In this document: positions 43,098 to 54,457 of the stretch, one piece after another
Numbering within the stretch: position 1 is the first letter of the stretch
Layout of the letters: each line of letters starts with the position of its first letter
The notes under the pieces: model-generated
The model's input: only the letters and a program-made list of their open reading frames with translations
Told to the model about the DNA's origin: nothing
The model's database searches: none
Program-made: the position numbers and the translations under genes
Origin: Pantoea nemavictus
GTDB taxonomy: Bacteria; Pseudomonadota; Gammaproteobacteria; Enterobacterales; Enterobacteriaceae
Length of the DNA: 64,000 bases
NCBI RefSeq assembly: GCF_037479095.1
Contig: NZ_JBBGZW010000001.1
Coordinates: 3,844,001 to 3,908,000, forward strand
Direction: 5' to 3'

Positions 43098-45074
43098 GTG
43101 AGCATGGACATCAGCGATTTTTACCAGACGTTTTTCGATGAAGCCGATGAGCTGTTAGCGGATATGGAGCAACACCTGTTGGGACTCGATCCCCAGGAGC
43201 CCGATTCCGAGCAGTTGAATGCCATCTTCCGCGCCGCCCACTCCATCAAGGGCGGAGCCGGTACGTTTGGCTTTACGGTTTTACAGGAAACCACCCACAT
43301 CCTGGAAAACATTCTGGATGGTGCGCGCCGCGGCGAGATGCAGCTCAGCACCGATATCATCAACCTGTTTTTGGAAACCAAAGATATTATGCAAGAACAG
43401 CTCGATGCCTATAAAACGGCGCAGGAGCCCAACGCAGAAAGCTTTAAATACATCTGCGAAGCGCTGCGTCAGCTGGCACTGGAAGCGAAGGGCATCGCGC
43501 CTGAAGCGCCAAAAGTCGCCGAAGTGATTGACATCGCTGCACCGGTTGCCGCCGCAGGTCTGCGCCTGCAGCTGGTTGATCTGAAAGAGAAAGAGCCGGA
43601 GCTGATGCTGGAAGAGCTCGGCAATCTCGGCACGGTCAGCAACGTGGTAAAAGGCGCTAATTCGCTCGAAGTGACCATCGATGGCGTCGGCAAAGATGAC
43701 ATCGTCGCCGTGCTGTGCTTTGTACTCGATGAAGCGCAGATCCACTTCCCGGCAGGCGCGGCGGCAGTGGCCGAAGCGCCGGTGGTGGACGTGGTCGCTG
43801 AAGCGGTGCAAACCGCCACCGTTACCGAGATTACGCCGGCAGCGAAACGTGAACCTAAGCGTGCAGCGGCACCGGCCAAGGGCAGTGAATCCAGCAGCAT
43901 CCGCGTGGCAGTGGAGAAAGTGGACCAGCTGATTAACCTGGTGGGCGAACTGGTGATCACCCAATCGATGCTGGCGCAGCGCTCCGGCGCGCTGGATCCG
44001 GTGGCGCACGGCGACCTGCTGAACAGCATGGGCCAGCTGGAGCGTAACGCCCGCGATCTGCAAGAGTCGGTGATGTCGATTCGTATGATGCCAATGGAGT
44101 ATGTCTTCAGCCGCTTCCCGCGCCTGGTGCGCGATTTGGCCAGCAAGCTGGGCAAAGAGGTGGAACTGACGCTGCTTGGCAGCTCGACCGAACTGGATAA
44201 GAGCCTGATTGAACGCATCATCGATCCGTTAACGCACCTGGTGCGTAACAGCCTCGATCACGGTATCGAAACCCCGGAAAAACGTCTGGCTGCCAGCAAA
44301 ACGGCAGTCGGTAACCTGACGCTGTCCGCGGAACATCAGGGCGGCAACATCTGCATCGAAGTGATCGATGACGGTGCCGGTCTGAACCGTGAACGTATCC
44401 TGGCTAAAGCGCTGTCGTCTGGCCTGCCGGTGAGCGACAGCATGAGCGATGAAGAAGTCGGCATGCTGATCTTCGCGCCGGGCTTCTCCACCGCCGAACA
44501 GGTCACTGACGTGTCGGGCCGTGGCGTGGGCATGGACGTGGTGAAACGTAACATTCAGGAGATGGGCGGCCACGTCGAAATCTCCTCGAAGCAGGGCAAA
44601 GGCACCACTATTCGCATCCTGCTGCCGCTGACGCTGGCGATCCTCGACGGCATGTCGGTGCGCGTGGCCAACGAAGTGTTCATTCTGCCGCTCAACGCGG
44701 TGATGGAATCACTGCAGCCAACCGCTGAAGAGTTAAAACCGCTGGCCGGTGGCGAGCGCGTGCTGGAAGTGCGAGGCGAGTATCTGCCGCTGGTTGAGTT
44801 GTGGAATGTGTTTGAGGTGCAAAACGCCAAAACCGACGCCACGCAAGGCATTGTGGTGATTCTGCAAAGCGCAGGCCGTCGCTATGCGCTGCTGGTCGAT
44901 CAGCTGATTGGTCAGCATCAGGTGGTAGTGAAAAACCTTGAAAGCAACTATCGCAAAGTGCCGGGGATTTCAGCCGCCACCATTCTGGGCGATGGTAGCG
45001 TGGCGCTGATTGTGGATGTCTCAGCACTGCAATCGTTGAACCGTGAAAAGCGTGTGGCCGGTGCCGCAGCGTAA
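43098..45074 (+). CDS. cheA: Chemotaxis histidine kinase CheA
   Basis: 658 residues (E. coli 654). Domains: P1 with phospho-His48 (FRAAHSIKGGAGTFGF), P2 about 160-230, an Ala/Pro linker, P3 dimerisation from about 265, P4 ATPase (HLVRNSLDHGIE N box, DDGAGLNR, GRGVGMDVV), P5 CheW-like C-terminus. GTG start gives MSMDISDFYQTF as in E. coli. It autophosphorylates and passes phosphate to CheY and CheB. Alanine/valine-rich P2-P3 linker is longer than usual (PAAKREPKRAAAPAK). Confidence 0.97.
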   Translation: MSMDISDFYQTFFDEADELLADMEQHLLGLDPQEPDSEQLNAIFRAAHSIKGGAGTFGFTVLQETTHILENILDGARRGEMQLSTDIINLFLETKDIMQEQLDAYKTAQEPNAESFKYICEALRQLALEAKGIAPEAPKVAEVIDIAAPVAAAGLRLQLVDLKEKEPELMLEELGNLGTVSNVVKGANSLEVTIDGVGKDDIVAVLCFVLDEAQIHFPAGAAAVAEAPVVDVVAEAVQTATVTEITPAAKREPKRAAAPAKGSESSSIRVAVEKVDQLINLVGELVITQSMLAQRSGALDPVAHGDLLNSMGQLERNARDLQESVMSIRMMPMEYVFSRFPRLVRDLASKLGKEVELTLLGSSTELDKSLIERIIDPLTHLVRNSLDHGIETPEKRLAASKTAVGNLTLSAEHQGGNICIEVIDDGAGLNRERILAKALSSGLPVSDSMSDEEVGMLIFAPGFSTAEQVTDVSGRGVGMDVVKRNIQEMGGHVEISSKQGKGTTIRILLPLTLAILDGMSVRVANEVFILPLNAVMESLQPTAEELKPLAGGERVLEVRGEYLPLVELWNVFEVQNAKTDATQGIVVILQSAGRRYALLVDQLIGQHQVVVKNLESNYRKVPGISAATILGDGSVALIVDVSALQSLNREKRVAGAAA

Positions 45075-45096
45075 TAGATAACGAAAGGGTAAAAAA

Positions 45097-45594
45097 ATGA
45101 CTGACATGGCAACCGTGACCAAAATCGCTGGCGAAACCGTCGGCCAGGAGTTCTTAGTTTTCACACTGGGTGACGAAGAGTACGGCATCGACATTCTGAA
45201 AGTGCAGGAGATCCGCGGCTACGATCAGGTAACCCGCATCGCGAACACGCCAGAGTTCATCAAAGGCGTCACCAACCTGCGCGGCGTGATTGTGCCCATT
45301 ATCGACCTGCGCGTGAAATTCTCGCAGCCGGACGTGGATTACAACGAGAACACCGTGGTGATCGTGCTGAATCTTGAGCAGCGCGTGGTGGGGATTGTGG
45401 TTGACGGCGTTTCTGACGTGCTGTCGCTGACTCAGGAGCAGATTCGTCCTTCACCGGAATTTGCGGTCACCATGTCTACCGAGTACCTGACCGGTCTGGG
45501 TGCGCTGGGTGAACGTATGCTGATTCTGGTCGACATCGAAAAGCTGCTGAGCAGTGAAGAGATGGCGCTAGTGGATAACCTGCGTACCGCCTAA
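45097..45594 (+). CDS. cheW: Chemotaxis coupling protein CheW
   Basis: 165 residues, two SH3-like subdomains. It couples receptors to CheA. Family landmarks are [15 protein letters not shown], the [13 protein letters not shown] strand and [11 protein letters not shown]. Last gene of motAB-cheAW, followed by a terminator. Confidence 0.97.
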   Translation: MTDMATVTKIAGETVGQEFLVFTLGDEEYGIDILKVQEIRGYDQVTRIANTPEFIKGVTNLRGVIVPIIDLRVKFSQPDVDYNENTVVIVLNLEQRVVGIVVDGVSDVLSLTQEQIRPSPEFAVTMSTEYLTGLGALGERMLILVDIEKLLSSEEMALVDNLRTA

Positions 45595-45602
45595 TCACAT
45601 CA

Positions 45603-45626
45603 ACGGGCCGCGCTGCTGCGGCCCGT
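45603..45626 (+). terminator. Terminator after cheW
   Basis: ACGGGCCGC, loop GCTGCT, GCGGCCCGT, only a short T-stretch after. The receptor gene downstream has its own sigma-28-like promoter. Confidence 0.7.
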
Positions 45627-45694
45627 TATCATCACGTACGTTAATTAATTTGTTGTAAATCAACAACAAAACTGCAAAAACCCTGCTTTTCTCC

Positions 45695-45721
45695 TCAATA
45701 TTCCCCGCCGTAAGTCGATAA
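45695..45721 (+). promoter_or_regulatory. Sigma-28-like promoter of receptor 1
   Basis: TCAATATT, 11 bp, GTCGATAA: 5 of 8 and 7 of 8 matches to TAAAGTTT-N11-GCCGATAA, 40 bp before the start codon. Confidence 0.6.
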
Positions 45722-45760
45722 CTGCTCTGCACGATTTTTCTTCATTTTCCAGGGCAAACT

Positions 45761-47434
45761 ATGTTTACAAGAATCCGCGTTGTCACCAGCTTATTGCTGG
45801 TGTTGTTGGTATTTGGTTTTCTGCAATTGGCATCCGGCTCGCTGTTTTTTAAAGCGCTAAGTGATGACAAAAACAGTTTCAACGTTTCACAACTGGCGAG
45901 CAAAAACACCGCCGCCATCAACGACGCCTACATGAGCCTCAATCAGAGCCGTGTGGTGTTAACCCGCATTCAGTTGCGCATGGCGACCAGCAAGCTCAGC
46001 GGCAGTGAAGCGGATGTGGCCGGTTTATATAACGACAGCAAAGCCTTCCAGAAAGAGGCCGCTGATAACTATCAGCTGTTTAAAGCCACGCCGGATACGC
46101 CGGGGCAGGATGCCGCGCTTAACAAGCGTCTGGATGACACCTATTCTGCTTATGCCAGCGCGCTGGGCCAGATGCAGGATGCGCTGGTAGCACAAGATCT
46201 GGTGCAGGCCGCGAAAGTGCCGGTGGCGCCAAGCCAGAGTGCGTTCCTGAAAGAGTACCGCCAGTGGCGTGCCGATCAGGACCGTTTGACGGCGAAGGGC
46301 GTCGCCGCCAACAGCTCTGCCTACGATCATATGATCTGGCTGCTGACTGCGGTGTTGGCGATCGTGGTGGCGGTGATTGTGCTGTGCTGGTTTGGCATGC
46401 GCAAAATTCTGATCACGCCGCTCAACCACAACATTCAGCATATTCAGCACATTGCGCAGGGCGATTTAACGCAGCACATTGCGGTTGTTGGGCGCAATGA
46501 AATGAGCCAGCTGGCGCAAAGCCTGCATGATATGCAGCAGTCGCTGGTACGCACGGTAAGTGATGTGCGTGACGGATCGGATGCCATCTTTACCGGAGCC
46601 AGTGAGATTTCGGCGGGCAATAACGATCTCTCGGCACGTACCGAAGAGCAGGCGGCCTCGCTGGAACAGACCGCCGCCAGCATGGAACAGCTGACCGCCA
46701 CCGTGAAGCAGAACGCGGAAAATGCGCGTCAGGCTTCGCAGCTGGCGCTGAGTGCCTCTGAAACCGCGCAGAAGGGTGGCGATGTGGTGCAAGGCGTGGT
46801 GCGTACCATGAGCGACATCGCCGGCAGCTCGAAGAAGATTGCTGACATCACCAGCGTCATCGACGGCATCGCCTTCCAGACCAACATTCTGGCACTCAAT
46901 GCGGCGGTAGAAGCGGCGCGTGCCGGTGAACAAGGCCGTGGATTTGCGGTGGTAGCAGGCGAAGTGCGAAATCTGGCGCAGCGCAGCGCACAGGCGGCCA
47001 AAGAGATCAAAGGGCTGATTGAAGACTCCGTCAGCCGCGTTAACAGCGGCTCAGCGCTGGTGGGTACCGCCGGTGAAACCATGAGCGATATCGTCAATGC
47101 GGTCACCCGCGTGACGGATATTATGGGCGAAATTGCCTCGGCATCGGATGAGCAGAGTCGTGGTATCGACCAGGTGGGTCAGGCGGTGACGGAGATGGAT
47201 CGTGTGACGCAGCAGAACGCCTCGCTGGTAGAAGAGTCTGCCGCAGCGGCGGCCTCACTGGAAGAGCAGGCCAGCCGCTTGAGCCAGTCGGTGGCGGTGT
47301 TCCGCGTACCGCGCGCGGCACAAGCACAGCCGAAAGCCGGCGTACGTCATCCGCAGATTGCACCGCCCACCTTGAGCGCACCGCGTAAAGCGGTGATCGC
47401 CGCTGCAGGCGACAGTAATTGGGAAACGTTCTAA
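45761..47434 (+). CDS. Methyl-accepting chemotaxis receptor 1
   Basis: 557 residues in the Tar/Tsr architecture: TM1 (about 8-30), periplasmic four-helix bundle (about 35-188), TM2 (about 190-212), HAMP, and a signalling domain with the hairpin tip ([20 protein letters not shown]). Methylation helices flank the tip. The C-terminus NWETF is the CheR/CheB docking pentapeptide, so it is a major receptor. The ligand domain ([17 protein letters not shown]) lacks the Tsr serine-site pattern; its ligand is unknown. Its signalling half is nearly identical to receptor 2. Followed by a MITE-like repeat. Confidence 0.93.
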   Translation: MFTRIRVVTSLLLVLLVFGFLQLASGSLFFKALSDDKNSFNVSQLASKNTAAINDAYMSLNQSRVVLTRIQLRMATSKLSGSEADVAGLYNDSKAFQKEAADNYQLFKATPDTPGQDAALNKRLDDTYSAYASALGQMQDALVAQDLVQAAKVPVAPSQSAFLKEYRQWRADQDRLTAKGVAANSSAYDHMIWLLTAVLAIVVAVIVLCWFGMRKILITPLNHNIQHIQHIAQGDLTQHIAVVGRNEMSQLAQSLHDMQQSLVRTVSDVRDGSDAIFTGASEISAGNNDLSARTEEQAASLEQTAASMEQLTATVKQNAENARQASQLALSASETAQKGGDVVQGVVRTMSDIAGSSKKIADITSVIDGIAFQTNILALNAAVEAARAGEQGRGFAVVAGEVRNLAQRSAQAAKEIKGLIEDSVSRVNSGSALVGTAGETMSDIVNAVTRVTDIMGEIASASDEQSRGIDQVGQAVTEMDRVTQQNASLVEESAAAAASLEEQASRLSQSVAVFRVPRAAQAQPKAGVRHPQIAPPTLSAPRKAVIAAAGDSNWETF

Positions 47435-47449
47435 GTTTCGGCGTCGTCG

Positions 47450-47554
47450 GTCCCTCACCCCGGCCCTCTCCCGTAGGCGGGAGAGGGCGATGTTGCATAG
47501 GTAAGCTCGATCGGTTCCCTCTCCCATTTGTAGGAGAGGGTTAGGGTGAGGGAC
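47450..47554. repeat. MITE-like repeat, copy A
   Basis: 105 bp with inverted ends GTCCCTCACCC and GGGTGAGGGAC. Two internal hairpins (CCCTCTCCCG... and CCCTCTCCCA...) with GATCGGTTCCCTCTCCCA between. Located 15 bp past receptor 1. Same family as copies B (49432) and C (54458). Confidence 0.75.
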
Positions 47555-47692
47555 AAACCGCACCTCACCCAATGCGCCTTTATCGCTCACCCGATAAAGG
47601 CGCATTTTTTTTACTGTTAATTTTTTTACTTATAAAACACTGCAATCATGCTAAAACGCAGAGTTTTAATTTGTAAAGTCGCTTAAGCGCCC

Positions 47693-47719
47693 TGAAAAAT
47701 TCAGAATATTGGTCGATAA
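47693..47719 (+). promoter_or_regulatory. Sigma-28-like promoter of receptor 2
   Basis: TGAAAAAT, 11 bp, GTCGATAA: a good -10 (7 of 8) with a weak -35 (4 of 8), 34 bp before the start codon. Confidence 0.5.
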
Positions 47720-47752
47720 CGGGGATAGCCGAAACGCATTCCTGGAGATCCC

Positions 47753-49417
47753 ATGTTAAAACGAATCAATGTAGTGACCAGTTTAATCGCCGTATTGCTG
47801 GTGTTTGGTGCTTTACAGTTACTTTCGGGTGGTCTGTTCTGGTCCGCCTTGCAAAAAGATAAAGAGGCGTTTGCCGTTGCGCAGATCTCAACCAACAACG
47901 TAGGGGCGATGTCCGACGCCTGGATTGAATTAAATCAAACCCGCACGGTACTCAATCGCGCGATGTTGCGCATGCAGGGCAGCATGGCCGCGCAGGCCAA
48001 CGGCGGCCAGCTGGGAGCGTTAATTGCGCAAACGGAAAAACAGCTCGATGTCGCTGCCGGCCACTATCAACGCTACTACGACTTGCCCGCCACGCCGGGC
48101 TTGCCGGAAGCGCTGCGCGATAAGCTGGAAGCGAACTATGCCGCTTTCAACAACGGGCTGAAAGCGATGCTTGAGCGCCTGAAAGCCAACGATCTGCAAG
48201 GCATGTTTGCGCAGAATATCGAAGCGAAACAGGTGGCGATGAAAGCCACCTACGAAGAGTGGCGTACTGCGCAAAGCGAACTGGCAGCAGAAGGTGTGGC
48301 GCAGAATCAGCGTGCCTTCCATACCATGATGTGGCTGCTGGCATCAGTGATGCTCGTGGTGGTTGCGGTGATTATCGGCTGCTGGTTTGGTTTACGCAGC
48401 GTGCTGATTCAGCCACTGCATCAGTTGCTGGGCCATATTCGTCACATCGCCGCGGGCGATCTCACCCAAACCATCGTGGTTGAGGGGCGAAATGAGATGA
48501 GCCAGCTGGCGGGCAGCCTGCATGAAATGCAGCAGTCGCTGGTCAGCACCGTGGGCAATGTGCGCGATGGTTCCGATGCCATTTTCACCGGTGCCAGTGA
48601 AATCGCCGCCGGTAATAACGATCTTTCGGCGCGTACCGAAGAGCAAGCCGCGTCACTGGAACAGACCGCAGCCAGCATGGAGCAGTTAACCGCTACCGTG
48701 AAACAGAACGCCGAAAACGCCCGTCAGGCCTCGCAACTGGCGCTCAGTGCATCCGATACCGCGCGCAAAGGCGGTGAAGTGGTCGATGGCGTGGTGCGTA
48801 CCATGCAGGATATTGCCGGTAGCTCGAAGAAGATCGCCGACATTATCAGCGTCATTGATGGAATTGCCTTCCAGACCAACATCCTGGCACTCAACGCTGC
48901 GGTGGAAGCGGCTCGTGCCGGTGAGCAGGGGCGTGGTTTTGCCGTAGTGGCAGGCGAGGTGCGCAATCTGGCACAGCGCAGTGCGCAGGCGGCGAAAGAG
49001 ATCAAAGGCTTGATTGAAGACTCGGTGAATCGCGTCAACAACGGCTCGCAACTGGTGGGGACCGCCGGTGAAACCATGAATGATATCGTCGGCGCCGTCA
49101 CACGCGTTACCGATATCATGGGCGAGATCGCGTCGGCGTCCGATGAACAGAGCCGCGGTATCGATCAGGTGGGACAAGCGGTGACCGAGATGGATCGCGT
49201 CACGCAGCAGAACGCCTCGCTGGTGGAGGAGTCCGCCGCCGCCGCCGCGTCACTGGAAGAGCAGGCCAGTCGCCTGAGCCAGTCGGTATCGGTATTCCGC
49301 ATTCCGCGTGCCGCTCAGGTGCCACCCGCTAAAGCCACCCTCGCCCGTCAGATCGCCAGCGCACCGCGCAAAGCAGCGGCGGCGGCGGTGAGTGAGGGTA
49401 ACTGGGAGACGTTTTAA
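47753..49417 (+). CDS. Methyl-accepting chemotaxis receptor 2
   Basis: 554 residues with the same layout as receptor 1: TM1 (about 8-28), four-helix ligand domain, TM2 (about 190-212), HAMP, methylation helices, tip [20 protein letters not shown] and C-terminal NWETF. Its ligand domain differs clearly ([20 protein letters not shown] and [14 protein letters not shown]), so it senses something else. The signalling half is almost the same as that of receptor 1, which indicates gene duplication or gene conversion. Preceded by a sigma-28-like promoter; followed by MITE-like copy B. Confidence 0.93.
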   Translation: MLKRINVVTSLIAVLLVFGALQLLSGGLFWSALQKDKEAFAVAQISTNNVGAMSDAWIELNQTRTVLNRAMLRMQGSMAAQANGGQLGALIAQTEKQLDVAAGHYQRYYDLPATPGLPEALRDKLEANYAAFNNGLKAMLERLKANDLQGMFAQNIEAKQVAMKATYEEWRTAQSELAAEGVAQNQRAFHTMMWLLASVMLVVVAVIIGCWFGLRSVLIQPLHQLLGHIRHIAAGDLTQTIVVEGRNEMSQLAGSLHEMQQSLVSTVGNVRDGSDAIFTGASEIAAGNNDLSARTEEQAASLEQTAASMEQLTATVKQNAENARQASQLALSASDTARKGGEVVDGVVRTMQDIAGSSKKIADIISVIDGIAFQTNILALNAAVEAARAGEQGRGFAVVAGEVRNLAQRSAQAAKEIKGLIEDSVNRVNNGSQLVGTAGETMNDIVGAVTRVTDIMGEIASASDEQSRGIDQVGQAVTEMDRVTQQNASLVEESAAAAASLEEQASRLSQSVSVFRIPRAAQVPPAKATLARQIASAPRKAAAAAVSEGNWETF

Positions 49418-49431
49418 GTTTCGGCGTCGCT

Positions 49432-49537
49432 GCCCCTCACCCCGGCCCTCTCCCGCAAGCGGGAGAGGGAGACGCTGCCATATGTTAGCGCGATCGGTTC
49501 CCTCTCCCACTTGTGGGAGAGGGTTAGGGTGAGGGAC
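49432..49537. repeat. MITE-like repeat, copy B
   Basis: 106 bp, same inverted ends and hairpins as copy A, again 15 bp past the receptor stop. The flanking TTTCGGCGTCG is also shared, so receptor end and repeat appear to have been duplicated together. Confidence 0.75.
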
Positions 49538-49606
49538 AGCGAGCACATCCCCTATTTATCCTTACTCCTCCTTAATTCCCGCTGGTCCAACCCCTGCGAA
49601 CACACA

Positions 49607-49633
49607 TAAAGATCCCCTCGCGCACGCCGATAA
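49607..49633 (+). promoter_or_regulatory. Sigma-28 promoter of receptor 3 (tsr-like)
   Basis: TAAAGATC, exactly 11 bp, GCCGATAA: 6 of 8 and 8 of 8 matches to the flagellar sigma-28 consensus, 32 bp before the start codon. Confidence 0.85.
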
Positions 49634-49664
49634 CAGGAGCGATCCGCCAACCAATGAGGTGTTT

Positions 49665-51344
49665 ATGTTTAGTCGTATTCGTGTTGTTTCCGGCTTGCTG
49701 TGCGTGCTGGCGCTGTTTGCCTTACTGCAGCTGTTTTCCGGGGGAGTGTTCTATTCCACGGTGAAAGCCGATAAAGATAATTTTGCCTACAACCAGCGTC
49801 TCAGCACGCTGCAACGGGCGATGGGCACCTCATGGGTATCGCTGGTTCAGGCGCGTAACACGCTGAACCGTGCGGGGATCCGTTACCTGCTGGATAGTCA
49901 GCAGGCGGGCTCGGGTGCGACCGTGAAAGATCTGGTGGCGCTGGCGAGTGAGGAGTTGAAGAACGCTGATGCAGGTTTCGCCGAATTTAACGCCAATCTG
50001 TCTGAAAAGGGCAAAACGGCGGAAAACGTGCTGACGCTGCAGGCCAACTACAACGCCTATCGGGGGGCATTGGGTGAGTTGATTGATTTCCTCGGTAGCG
50101 GAAATTTCAAAGGATTTGTCGATCAACCGACGCAGGGATTCCAGGATAAGTTTGCCAAAGATTACAACGCCTGGCTGGGCTACAACATCGAGCTGGCGAG
50201 TAAGGGTGTGGAGGCCAATGAAGCGGCCTATACCCAATCAATCATGCTGGTGGTCGGCACGCTGCTGGTGACCTTGCTGGTGATTGCATTGGTGTGGAGC
50301 GGCATGCGTTCCGTGCTGATCCGTCCGCTGAAGCAGAGTATTGAGCATATCCGCCACATCGCGCGGGGTGACTTAACCCAGCAGGTGGAGATCAACGTGC
50401 GCAATGAGATGGGCGAACTGCTCACGTCACTGCAGGAAATGCAGCAAGCGCTGGCGCGTACGGTGCGTACCGTGCGTGATGGTTCTGATGCCATCTACAC
50501 CGGTGCCAGCGAAATCGCTATGGGCAACAACGATCTCTCTTCGCGTACCGAGCAGCAAGCGGCTTCGCTGGAAGAGACCGCCGCCAGCATGGAGCAGCTC
50601 ACCGCCACCGTGAAGCAGAACGCCGAGAATGCCCGCCAGGCCTCACAGCTGGCGTTGACGGCGTCTGAAACCGCGCAGCAGGGCGGCAAAGTGGTGGATG
50701 GCGTAGTCACCACCATGAAAGAGATTACCGGTAGCTCGAAGAAAATCGCTGACATCATCAGCGTGATCGACGGTATCGCCTTCCAGACCAACATCCTCGC
50801 ACTGAACGCCGCAGTAGAAGCCGCGCGTGCCGGTGAGCAGGGCCGTGGTTTTGCCGTGGTAGCCGGTGAGGTGCGCAGTCTGGCACAGCGCAGTGCTCAG
50901 GCGGCGAAAGAGATTAAAGGATTGATCGAAGATTCGGTCAGCCGCGTCAACACCGGTTCCGTGCTGGTGGAGAGCGCCGGGGAAACCATGACCAACATCG
51001 TCAATGCGGTGACGCGCGTTACCGACATCATGGGCGAAATCGCCTCGGCGTCGGACGAGCAGAGCCGAGGTATCGATCAGGTCGGTCTGGCGGTGAACGA
51101 GATGGATCGCGTGACTCAGCAGAACGCCGCGCTGGTTGAAGAGTCGGCGACTGCGGCAGCGGCGCTGGAAGATCAGGCCAGCCGACTGAAACAGTCGGTT
51201 GCGGTGTTCAATATTGGTAAAGAATTTGTCGTTCAGGCCGTTAACGTATCTACAGCGGCAAAAAATTTGCGTTCGGGAGCGCCAAAAGCCTTGGCACAAC
51301 CGGCAGGCGCACGTAGCACAGACGATAACTGGGAAACCTTTTAA
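49665..51344 (+). CDS. tsr: Serine-type chemoreceptor (Tsr-like)
   Basis: 559 residues. The periplasmic domain keeps the E. coli Tsr serine-site pattern: [20 protein letters not shown] (Tsr [18 protein letters not shown]) and [13 protein letters not shown]1 about 8-28, TM2 about 188-210, then HAMP and the universal signalling tip. Ends in NWETF. ATG 49665 has AGGTG upstream; the GTG six bases earlier is less likely. Serine (and possibly AI-2) sensing is inferred from those residues. Last of three receptors before cheR. Confidence 0.85.
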   Translation: MFSRIRVVSGLLCVLALFALLQLFSGGVFYSTVKADKDNFAYNQRLSTLQRAMGTSWVSLVQARNTLNRAGIRYLLDSQQAGSGATVKDLVALASEELKNADAGFAEFNANLSEKGKTAENVLTLQANYNAYRGALGELIDFLGSGNFKGFVDQPTQGFQDKFAKDYNAWLGYNIELASKGVEANEAAYTQSIMLVVGTLLVTLLVIALVWSGMRSVLIRPLKQSIEHIRHIARGDLTQQVEINVRNEMGELLTSLQEMQQALARTVRTVRDGSDAIYTGASEIAMGNNDLSSRTEQQAASLEETAASMEQLTATVKQNAENARQASQLALTASETAQQGGKVVDGVVTTMKEITGSSKKIADIISVIDGIAFQTNILALNAAVEAARAGEQGRGFAVVAGEVRSLAQRSAQAAKEIKGLIEDSVSRVNTGSVLVESAGETMTNIVNAVTRVTDIMGEIASASDEQSRGIDQVGLAVNEMDRVTQQNAALVEESATAAAALEDQASRLKQSVAVFNIGKEFVVQAVNVSTAAKNLRSGAPKALAQPAGARSTDDNWETF

Positions 51345-51447
51345 TCCTTGTGGCCGCCGCAAGGCGGCCCATAAGCATGGCGCGACTGGCAGCACAGTAG
51401 CAACCGCAGTATCACAATTTAAACAGTTTGTTGCCGGGTGACCTGAA

Positions 51448-52323
51448 ATGAAGAAATCGACGTTATTAGATCAAAGTGAAGCGACCACGCTGCTCTCGCA
51501 AATGGTGCAGCGCTTGCCGCTCTCAGATACTCATTTTCGTCGTATCAGCCAGCTGATTTATCAGCGAGCGGGCATTGTGCTGGCCGACCATAAGCGCGAG
51601 ATGGTTTACAACCGTTTAGTGCGTCGTCTGCGCATGCTGAATATTGATGACTTTGGCCGCTATCTGGCGCTGCTGGAGCAGGACCAGAACAGTGCCGAGT
51701 GGCAGGCATTTATTAACGCGTTGACCACCAACCTGACCTCTTTCTTCCGCGAGGCGCATCACTTTCCGATCCTCGCGGATCATGCGCGTAAGCGCACGGG
51801 TAATTACAGCGTCTGGAGCACCGCCGCCTCAACCGGCGAAGAGCCGTACTCCATCGCCATGACGCTGGCTGAAACGCTGGGTACCGGTCCGGGTAAGTTC
51901 CAGGTGCACGCCAGCGATATTGATACGCAGGTGCTTGAGAAAGCCGTGGCAGGCGTCTATCGCCAGGAAGAGCTGCGCACCTTGTCGCAGTCACAGTTGC
52001 AGCGCTTTTTCCTGCGCGGCACTGGCCCGCACGAAGGCATGGTGCGGGTGCGTTCTGACCTCGCCAACATGGTGAACTATTCGCAACTGAATTTACTGGC
52101 CAACGACTGGGCGTTGCCGGGTCCGTTCGACGCGATTTTTTGTCGCAACGTGATGATCTATTTCGATAAAGAGACGCAGGAACAGATTCTGCGCCGTTTC
52201 GTGCCCCTGCTGAAGCCCGGCGGCCTGCTGTTTGCCGGACACTCAGAGAACTTTAGTCAGATCAGCAAAGAGTTCTGGCTGCGTGGACAGACAGTCTATG
52301 GACTGAGCAAGGAAAGACGATGA
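51448..52323 (+). CDS. cheR: Chemotaxis methyltransferase CheR
   Basis: 291 residues. N-terminal helical domain ([20 protein letters not shown]) that reads the receptor methylation sites and a C-terminal SAM-dependent methyltransferase ([18 protein letters not shown] loop, [10 protein letters not shown]). It methylates receptor glutamates and docks on the NWETF tails seen on all three receptors. Stop overlaps the cheB ATG. Confidence 0.97.
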   Translation: MKKSTLLDQSEATTLLSQMVQRLPLSDTHFRRISQLIYQRAGIVLADHKREMVYNRLVRRLRMLNIDDFGRYLALLEQDQNSAEWQAFINALTTNLTSFFREAHHFPILADHARKRTGNYSVWSTAASTGEEPYSIAMTLAETLGTGPGKFQVHASDIDTQVLEKAVAGVYRQEELRTLSQSQLQRFFLRGTGPHEGMVRVRSDLANMVNYSQLNLLANDWALPGPFDAIFCRNVMIYFDKETQEQILRRFVPLLKPGGLLFAGHSENFSQISKEFWLRGQTVYGLSKERR

Positions 52324-53369
52324 GCAAAATCACCGTGATGTGCGTGGATGACTCTGCGCTAATGCGACAGTTGATGACGGAAATCATCAACAGCCATCCC
52401 GATATGGAGATGGTCGCGAGTGCGCCAGATCCGCTGGTGGCGCGGGATTTAATCAAACAGTACAACCCGCAGGTGTTGACGCTGGATGTGGAAATGCCGC
52501 GCATGGATGGCCTCGATTTCCTCGAGAAACTGATGCGCCTGCGTCCAATGCCGGTGGTGATGGTGTCATCGCTGACCGGTAAAGGATCCGAAGTGACGCT
52601 ACGCGCGCTGGAGCTGGGCGCGGTGGATTTTGTCACCAAGCCGCAGCTCGGCATTCGTGAAGGCATGCTGGCCTATAGCCAGATGATTGCCGACAAGATT
52701 CGCGCCGCAGCGCGCGCCAAACTGCATGCGCGTGCGGCCACGCCGATGCCGGTAACCTTGAAAGCCGGTCCGCTGTTGAGTAGTGAAAAGCTGATAGCCA
52801 TTGGCTCATCCACCGGCGGCACCGAGGCGATTCGCCATGTGCTGCAGCCGCTGCCGGCCACCAGTCCGGCGCTGCTGATAACGCAACATATGCCGCCAGG
52901 CTTTACCCGCTCGTTTGCCGAGCGACTGAACAAGCTGTGCCAGATCACTGTGAAAGAGGCGGAAGATGGCGAGCGTATTCTGCCGGGCCATGCCTATATC
53001 GCGCCGGGCGCGATGCACATGGAGCTGGCGCGTAGCGGGGCGAACTACGTAGTGAAACTGAATGACGGTCCGCCGGTGAATCGACACAAGCCATCGGTTG
53101 ATGTGCTGTTCCGTTCGGTGGCGGTCCATGCAGGACGAAATGCGGTGGGTGTGATCCTGACCGGGATGGGGAACGACGGCGCCGCCGGGATGCTGGAAAT
53201 GCATCGCGCGGGCGCCTGGACCATCGCGCAGGATGAAGCCAGCTGTGTGGTATTTGGCATGCCGCGCGAAGCGATTGCGATGGGCGGCACCAGTGAAGTG
53301 GTCGATTTGGGCCACATCAGTCAGCACATGCTGGCGAAAATTAGCGCCGGACAGGCATTGCGAATTTAA
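52320..53369 (+). CDS. cheB: Chemotaxis methylesterase/deamidase CheB
   Basis: 349 residues. Receiver domain ([10 protein letters not shown], phospho-Asp in [12 protein letters not shown]) linked to the esterase, where the catalytic Ser is in [10 protein letters not shown], His in [10 protein letters not shown] and Asp in LTGMGNDGA. It removes methyl groups and deamidates receptors when phosphorylated by CheA. Confidence 0.97.
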   Translation: MSKITVMCVDDSALMRQLMTEIINSHPDMEMVASAPDPLVARDLIKQYNPQVLTLDVEMPRMDGLDFLEKLMRLRPMPVVMVSSLTGKGSEVTLRALELGAVDFVTKPQLGIREGMLAYSQMIADKIRAAARAKLHARAATPMPVTLKAGPLLSSEKLIAIGSSTGGTEAIRHVLQPLPATSPALLITQHMPPGFTRSFAERLNKLCQITVKEAEDGERILPGHAYIAPGAMHMELARSGANYVVKLNDGPPVNRHKPSVDVLFRSVAVHAGRNAVGVILTGMGNDGAAGMLEMHRAGAWTIAQDEASCVVFGMPREAIAMGGTSEVVDLGHISQHMLAKISAGQALRI

Positions 53370-53408
53370 CGAGCCCGTCCTGCTGGACGAGACAACACAG
53401 GAGTAGAT

Positions 53409-53798
53409 ATGGCTGATAAAAATATGCGCTTTTTGGTGGTGGATGACTTCAATACGATGCGTCGTATCGTCCGTAACCTGCTGAAAGAGCTGGGATTCAA
53501 TAACGTCGAAGAGGCAGAAGACGGCGTTGATGCGCTAACTAAACTGCGTGCGGGCGGCTTTGATTTCGTGGTGTCGGACTGGAACATGCCCAACATGGAC
53601 GGTCTGGAACTGCTGCAGACCATTCGTGCGGATGCGGCGCTGAGTAAACTGCCGGTGCTGATGGTCACGGCGGAAGCGAAGAAAGAGAACATCATCGCGG
53701 CCGCGCAGGCTGGTGCCAGCGGCTACGTAGTGAAACCGTTCACTGCTGCCACGCTGGAAGAGAAGTTAGGCAAAATATTCGAAAAACTGGGTATGTAA
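53409..53798 (+). CDS. cheY: Chemotaxis response regulator CheY
   Basis: 129 residues. Asp12, Asp13, phospho-Asp57 ([12 protein letters not shown]), a Thr in LMVTAEAK and Lys in [15 protein letters not shown] match E. coli CheY. Phospho-CheY binds FliM and reverses the motor. Followed after 9 bp by cheZ. Confidence 0.98.
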   Translation: MADKNMRFLVVDDFNTMRRIVRNLLKELGFNNVEEAEDGVDALTKLRAGGFDFVVSDWNMPNMDGLELLQTIRADAALSKLPVLMVTAEAKKENIIAAAQAGASGYVVKPFTAATLEEKLGKIFEKLGM

Positions 53799-53807
53799 GG
53801 AGATGTG

Positions 53808-54449
53808 ATGAGCGACCTTCCGAAATCAACCGAAGAAGCCTCGGCACACGACATTATTACCCGCATCGGCTCACTGACGCGCATGCTGCGTGACAGTTTG
53901 CGTGAGCTGGGGTTAGACCAGGCGATTGCTGAAGCGGCGGAAGCGATTCCTGACGCGCGCGATCGTTTGGATTATGTTGTGCAAATGACGGCGCAAGCGG
54001 CTGAACGTGCGTTGAACTGCGTTGAAGCAGCGCAGCCACACCAGGACCAAATGGAAGTCAACGCCAACCAGCTGAAAGGCCGCTGGGACGCATGGTTTGA
54101 AAATCCGATTGAACTGACAGATGCGCGCGAGTTGGTTTCGGATACGCGCCAGTTCCTGACTGACGTTCCGGGACACACGTCGTACACCAATAAGCAGTTG
54201 CTCGAAATTATGATGGCGCAGGATTTCCAGGACCTTACCGGTCAGGTGATCAAGCGCATGATGGATGTGATCCAGGAGATCGAGCGTCAGTTGCTGATGG
54301 TGCTGCTGGAGAATATGCCAGAAGCGAACGCGGCAGCCCGTAAGGATGCGACCAGCCTGTTAAATGGTCCGCAGATCCATGCCAATGCACCGGGCGTGGT
54401 GGCGAACCAGGATCAGGTTGATGACCTGCTGGATAGTTTAGGGTTTTAA
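53808..54449 (+). CDS. cheZ: CheY-P phosphatase CheZ
   Basis: 213 residues (E. coli 214). A long coiled-coil hairpin with the catalytic Gln in [16 protein letters not shown] and the C-terminal CheY-binding tail ([10 protein letters not shown]). It dephosphorylates CheY-P at the receptor patches. ATG 53808 is preferred to the GTG three bases upstream because of AAGGAG spacing. In E. coli flhBAE follows; here it does not. Confidence 0.96.
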   Translation: MSDLPKSTEEASAHDIITRIGSLTRMLRDSLRELGLDQAIAEAAEAIPDARDRLDYVVQMTAQAAERALNCVEAAQPHQDQMEVNANQLKGRWDAWFENPIELTDARELVSDTRQFLTDVPGHTSYTNKQLLEIMMAQDFQDLTGQVIKRMMDVIQEIERQLLMVLLENMPEANAAARKDATSLLNGPQIHANAPGVVANQDQVDDLLDSLGF

Positions 54450-54457
54450 GTACGCTG

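Noticed and set aside
43469..44221. 250-residue minus-strand frame inside cheA
   Set aside because: Shadow of a strongly coding gene; low-complexity Ser/Thr-rich product.
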